This document shows, piece after piece, positions 5,910-6,024 of a stretch of 6,024 nt of DNA. Numbering within the stretch: the stretch's first letter is position 1; every line of letters begins with the position of its first letter. The translations under genes and the position numbers were made by a program. Location: positions 1 through 6,024 of the forward strand of contig JAOAPW010000104.1 in the NCBI GenBank assembly GCA_025463105.1, in the 5' to 3' direction. This DNA comes from Candidatus Acidiferrum typicum. Lineage in GTDB: Bacteria; Acidobacteriota; Terriglobia; Acidiferrales; UBA7541. The notes below the pieces were generated by a model. That model worked only from the letters and a program-made list of their open reading frames with translations, searched no databases and had not been told where the DNA came from.

Positions 5910-6024
5910 TGACCCTCCGTGTGCCGCGATTGCCTGCCGCAACGCCCGTTCCAGGGTCGGCGGTCGAACGACGATATGACTAAGCGAAAATCTCGTTCAC
6001 CTTATTCCGTACATGCTGGCTGCG

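Noticed and set aside
5614..5979. Plus-strand open frame with a GTG start and a signal-peptide-like N-terminus (MRLRSRTAVSFVVWAFVAAL)
   Set aside because: The remainder is Arg/Ser/Cys-rich with no motif and overlaps the minus-strand candidate, which has the better ribosome binding site and a matching terminator.
5976..6024. Possible start of a plus-strand gene at ATG 5976 (MTKRKSRSPYSVHAGC, running off the window)
   Set aside because: It has a basic, transposase-like beginning but only 16 codons, no clear ribosome binding site and no recognised motif.

Overview
This window looks like a chromosomal accessory stretch from a Gram-negative soil-type bacterium, most likely an acidobacterium (Acidobacteriota, Terriglobia). 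That placement is an inference from how the porin, the pirin, the glucose-6-phosphate dehydrogenase and the Tat-exported hydrolase read; there is no rRNA or other marker here. Base composition is moderately GC-rich and typical of a free-living bacterium.

Layout, left to right. The window opens inside a pirin-family gene (C-terminal part, + strand, ends at 375). Next comes a scrambled zone (about 380-854) holding pieces of a FAD-dependent pyridine nucleotide-disulfide oxidoreductase. The C-terminal dimerisation domain survives on the + strand in two frames, and part of the stretch missing from its middle lies about 100 bases upstream on the opposite strand. A 207-base spacer leads to an outer-membrane porin gene (1062-2010) that keeps its ribosome binding site, signal peptide and coiled coil but has two single-base frameshifts and has lost the C-terminal half of the barrel. 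Convergent to it, on the - strand, are a short-chain dehydrogenase truncated after its Rossmann-fold start (2090-2485) and, 43 bases upstream of that, an intact zwf gene for glucose-6-phosphate dehydrogenase (2529-4079). A 323-base divergent spacer separates zwf from a + strand alpha/beta hydrolase of the fluoroacetate-dehalogenase type with a twin-arginine signal peptide, interrupted by one extra base near 4898. The last 600 bases hold a terminator-like hairpin that reads on the - strand and a weakly supported small - strand gene.

Together: zwf is the only gene that is both complete in the window and clearly functional. It would supply NADPH and 6-phosphogluconate, and the SDR fragment behind it may once have been co-transcribed. 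The pirin fragment, the oxidoreductase, the porin, the SDR and the hydrolase are all incomplete, by window edge, rearrangement, truncation or frameshift. This points either to a decaying accessory region around a housekeeping gene or to an error-prone assembly; the sequence alone cannot separate the two. I do not see a CRISPR array, tRNA, rRNA, recognisable transposase or defence system, and no convincing new multi-gene system.
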